This document shows, piece by piece, positions 61,357 to 64,000 of a stretch of DNA of 64,000 nt. The notes beneath the pieces were generated by a model. That model made no database searches. It saw only the letters and a program-made list of their open reading frames with translations, and was not told the origin of the DNA. The DNA is from Burkholderia sp. WSM2230 (GTDB lineage Bacteria > Pseudomonadota > Gammaproteobacteria > Burkholderiales > Burkholderiaceae): assembly GCF_000472445.1 (NCBI RefSeq), contig NZ_AXAJ01000009.1:124291-188290 (forward strand). The letters are read 5' to 3'. Each line of letters starts with the position of its first letter. The stretch's first letter is position 1. Position numbers and translations under genes: made by a program.

Positions 61357-62427
61357 ATGCTGAACAAACTTCTGATGGGATGGCTTGGAGCGATGCTGCT
61401 CCTCGCGTCTTCGCTGAGCAGCGCCGAACCCGCGCACTACAAGATAGTAACCGGCCCGGAACGAGGCACCTACATCCAGATCGGCCAGGACCTGTCCAAA
61501 TGGGTGGCGCAGCCAGCGGGCATCGATCTGTCCGTGGTCGCATCCAAGGGCTCGGCCGAGAATGTGCAGCGCATGAGATATGAGCCCGGCGTAAAGCTCG
61601 CTCTCGTGCAGTCGGACGTCTATCAGGCGTATATCGACATGGCCAACTCCGGCAATCCCGACGCCGGTACGGCGATTCGTCCACTGCGCCTCATCATGCC
61701 GCTCTATGACGAGGAGATAAACGTCGTGGTGCGCGCAGACTCGCCGCTAAAGACTTTGGGCGACATCAAGGACAAAACGATCAGCGTCGGCCTGCTCGGC
61801 AGCGGTACCGCGCAGTCGGCGACCACGCTTTATCGCCTGATGTTCGGCCAGCCGATTCCGGAGCAGAACGTCCAGCATCTAAGCAACGAGGACGCGCTCG
61901 CCGCGCTGATCGTCAAGAAAGTGGATGTCGCGATCATCGTCGTAGGACAGCCGGCAAAACTGTTCAACGACATGAACCCGGAGCTGTTGCAACAGATCCG
62001 TCTGCTAAGAGCCGATTCCGCCGCGCCCGAAACGGCCCGCGCAAAACAGACCTATTTCCCGGCCACGATCCGCGCGACCAGCTATCCAAACTGGCTGAAA
62101 GAAGATGTCCCCACCCTGACGGTCAAAGCCTTCCTCGTCACTTACGACTACGGTCTGCGCGATACCGTCGGCAATCTGAATCACTTCGCCGACTCCCTTT
62201 GCGCGAACTTCGACAATCTGCAGGAACATGGGCACCCGAAGTGGAAACAGGTGAAGCTCGAACTGCCTACGCTGGTGCGCGGCTGGAAATATTATCCGCC
62301 GGTGGAGAAGCATTTACGCGCGTGTCTCGCGAACAGGAGCGCGAACGTCAACGCGGCGGCGCAGGTCGCGCAAAAGGCACGCAGCAGCTGCTCTAATCAG
62401 GAACGGCTGCTTTTGCTGTGCAAATGA
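61357..62427 (+). CDS. TAXI family solute-binding protein, orphan
   Basis: The 356-residue protein has a Sec signal ending SSAEP and the TAXI (TRAP-associated extracytoplasmic immunogenic) fold: YKIVTGPERGTYIQIGQDL, SKGSAENVQRM, VKLALVQSDVYQAY, ISVGLLGSGTAQSA. TAXI proteins normally bring solutes such as glutamate or C4-dicarboxylate-like compounds to a TRAP permease; no permease genes are next to it. A tail with several Cys at the C terminus (SCSNQERLLLLCK) is unusual. ATG 61357 was chosen; a GTG at 61348 is three codons earlier. Confidence 0.86.
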   Translation: MLNKLLMGWLGAMLLLASSLSSAEPAHYKIVTGPERGTYIQIGQDLSKWVAQPAGIDLSVVASKGSAENVQRMRYEPGVKLALVQSDVYQAYIDMANSGNPDAGTAIRPLRLIMPLYDEEINVVVRADSPLKTLGDIKDKTISVGLLGSGTAQSATTLYRLMFGQPIPEQNVQHLSNEDALAALIVKKVDVAIIVVGQPAKLFNDMNPELLQQIRLLRADSAAPETARAKQTYFPATIRATSYPNWLKEDVPTLTVKAFLVTYDYGLRDTVGNLNHFADSLCANFDNLQEHGHPKWKQVKLELPTLVRGWKYYPPVEKHLRACLANRSANVNAAAQVAQKARSSCSNQERLLLLCK

Positions 62428-62520
62428 GGTTGGGCAGGTGGACTGGTGAACGCGTGCGCGGAGGCGCAGAGAGCACGCATCACGCGCGGGCGATCGCGGA
62501 CCAGGGCAAGACAGGCGCTG

Positions 62521-63957
62521 TTACACGCGCTCGCTGCGTACGGCAGCGCTTTCCATCGCCCGCTGCAAGGTCTCATACACTTTCGGCCGATTGCATTGCG
62601 ACACGTTAAAGCGCAAGTAACCCGTTGCCGACTGCGACACGCTGAACACGTTGCCCGGCGCGAACACGACATTTGCGGCCAACGCGTGGCGCGCGATGTC
62701 GGCGGCATCCAGCGAATCCGGTAGACGCGCCCACACGAACATGCCGGCGCGCGGCCGGGTCCATACGTCAAGGCCGGCGTAGGCGAGGCGCCGCATGGTC
62801 TCGCCCATTGCATCCGCGAGCTTCGCGCGCATCGACTCCAGATGGCGCCGGTAAGTGCCGTCCACCAGCAAGCGATGCACGACACTGGCCGTCAGCTGTC
62901 CGTTGCCGAACGACGTCGCGAGTTTCAGGTCGGTCAGCGGCTCGATCCACTCGGCGCGCGCGGCGATATAGCCGCAACGCGCCGCCGCGGAAAGCGTTTT
63001 CGAAAAGCTGCCGATCGACACCACGCGCGTAAGCCCGTCGAACGCCGCGAGACGCGGGGCGGCTTCGTCTTCGAAGTCGGCGAAGATATCGTCCTCCACC
63101 ACAATCAGATTGTGTTCGCCTGCAAGCTTCAGCAGCCGATGCGCGACAGCCGGCGCGAGCGTCGCGCCGGTCGGGTTATGAATCGCGGAATTGGTCACAT
63201 AAAGCCGTGGACGGTGCGCGATCAGCGCCCGCTCGAAGGCTGCGAGATCCGGACCGGACGGCGTGTAAGGCACCCCGACGATGCGCGCCCGATGCGCCCG
63301 CAGCAGCGCCTGAAAGTTGAAATAGCATGGGTCGTCGATCAACACCGTGTCGCCCGGTTCGAGCAGGAAACGGCACACGAGGTCGAGCGCGTGAGTTCCG
63401 CCGTCGGTCAGCACGATCTGCTCGGGCGGCGCCTCCACGCCGTGTTGCGCGAGCCGCCACGCGAGCTGCTGGCGCAGCGCGGGCAAGCCGTACGGATTCG
63501 CGTAATCGGCAAGTGGCGACTGCGGATCGCGCGCTACCGCTCGCAGCGCGCGGCGCACGCCGTCCTCTGGCAGCCATGACGCCGGCATCCAGCCGCAACC
63601 CGGCTTGAGCACCTTCAGGCTCGACTGCAACGACTGGCGCGTGAGCCACAGCGGATCGACCTCGCGATCGAGACGCGGCCCGAGATCGGCAAGCGCGAGC
63701 GGCGGTGCATGACCCGACACGAAAAATCCCGAGCCGCGCCGCGCGACAATCACCCCTTCGGCAACGAGCCGGTCGTAGGCCTCGACCACCGTCGACTTCG
63801 ACACGCGGAGCGCCTCCGTCATCACGCGGATGGACGGCACGCGCGCACCGGGCATCAGCGAGCGGCTGGCAATGCGTTCGCGCAGATTGTCCATGACGAT
63901 GCCGACTCGCGTGCCCTGTGACTTGTCAACCGGCTGGTCTTGACCACTTTCGCCCAT
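62521..63957 (-). CDS. MocR/PdxR-like GntR regulator with aminotransferase domain
   Basis: The 478-residue protein has a GntR winged helix (about 18-85: LRERIASRSLMPGARVPSIR, EAYDRLVAEGVIVARRGSGFFV) and a fold I aminotransferase domain with VLTDGGTHALDLV, NPTGATLAP, DDIFADFE and the PLP lysine in SFSKTLSAAARCGY near residue 318. Regulators of this kind sense PLP or amino compounds. The target gene should be across the divergent region, just outside the window. AGGAG precedes the ATG. Confidence 0.92.
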   Translation of the reverse strand: MGESGQDQPVDKSQGTRVGIVMDNLRERIASRSLMPGARVPSIRVMTEALRVSKSTVVEAYDRLVAEGVIVARRGSGFFVSGHAPPLALADLGPRLDREVDPLWLTRQSLQSSLKVLKPGCGWMPASWLPEDGVRRALRAVARDPQSPLADYANPYGLPALRQQLAWRLAQHGVEAPPEQIVLTDGGTHALDLVCRFLLEPGDTVLIDDPCYFNFQALLRAHRARIVGVPYTPSGPDLAAFERALIAHRPRLYVTNSAIHNPTGATLAPAVAHRLLKLAGEHNLIVVEDDIFADFEDEAAPRLAAFDGLTRVVSIGSFSKTLSAAARCGYIAARAEWIEPLTDLKLATSFGNGQLTASVVHRLLVDGTYRRHLESMRAKLADAMGETMRRLAYAGLDVWTRPRAGMFVWARLPDSLDAADIARHALAANVVFAPGNVFSVSQSATGYLRFNVSQCNRPKVYETLQRAMESAAVRSERV

Positions 63958-63959
63958 CT

Positions 63960-63998
63960 GTACTGCTCCTTCGTCGGTACAGTTTGCATGAATTGTAC
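63960..63998. promoter_or_regulatory. spaced GTAC repeats upstream of the MocR gene
   Basis: GTAC occurs at 63960-63963, 63977-63980 and 63995-63998, each within a CTGTAC or GTACAG or TGTACTG context. The 17-18 base spacing and orientation are like MocR/PdxR binding sites. The array is cut by the window end. Confidence 0.45.
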
Positions 63999-64000
63999 TG

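Overview
The window looks like a chromosomal segment of a high-GC betaproteobacterium of the family Burkholderiaceae, most probably a Paraburkholderia or Burkholderia. The reasons are the GC-rich third codon positions, a general-diffusion porin of the burkholderial type, a DUF3331 protein, a cobalamin-dependent ribonucleotide reductase, a BetR-type regulator and a type VI secretion locus with the gene order found in this family. This is inferred from protein families; no rRNA or tRNA gene is visible. There is no insertion sequence, prophage or CRISPR array.

Layout. 1-2787: a molybdenum hydroxylase module on the minus strand (2Fe-2S subunit, molybdopterin subunit, and the start of a further exported subunit cut by the window edge). 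3082-12459: housekeeping and envelope genes, namely an alpha/beta hydrolase with an Asp nucleophile, an NlpD-like lipoprotein, a DUF3465-like protein, a small membrane protein preceded by a nested RNA-like hairpin, a porin, an OpgC-like acyltransferase, an exported esterase, an AI-2E family transporter and a DUF3331 protein. 12675-19972: class II ribonucleotide reductase (nrdJ), an AraC regulator divergent from an alcohol dehydrogenase, a LysR regulator and a nucleoside-hydrolase-like lipoprotein.

20126-42351: a type VI secretion system (T6SS). The left plus-strand group is tagX-like peptidase, tssM, tagF and an OmpA-like gene (tagN-like). A bidirectional terminator separates it from a long minus-strand operon read from 39121 down to 28329: TPR lipoprotein, tssB, tssC, hcp, tssE, tssF, tssG, tssH, tssA. 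Divergent from that operon are tssJ, tssK and tssL. Together these supply the membrane complex (TssJLM), baseplate parts (TssEFGK), sheath (TssBC), tube (Hcp), disassembly ATPase (TssH), TssA and peptidoglycan-handling accessories. No vgrG (tssI), PAAR gene or recognisable effector-immunity pair lies in the window, so the puncturing tip must be encoded elsewhere.

42457-64000: mixed metabolism and regulation. Genes are zwf; a pyrroline-2-carboxylate reductase-like enzyme, a small Cys-rich exported protein, a C39-like peptidase and an FAD-dependent amine/amino-acid oxidase, all on the minus strand; a hipA remnant; a BetR-REC regulator convergent with a hybrid histidine kinase that overlaps a periplasmic SUOX-fold-like gene; a phosphoribosyltransferase-HAD fusion facing a NERD-SF1 helicase; a GST; a Zur-like regulator with a His-rich N terminus; an orphan response regulator; a divergent TetR/DHA2-efflux pair with clear back-to-back promoters; a zinc-ribbon membrane protein followed by an orphan TAXI solute-binding protein; and a MocR/PdxR-like regulator.

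The most unusual items are the nested hairpin at 6467-6556, the PRTase-HAD fusion, the Cys-motif membrane protein paired with tagX, and the zinc-ribbon/TAXI pair. No complete new defence or signalling system can be claimed from the sequence alone.
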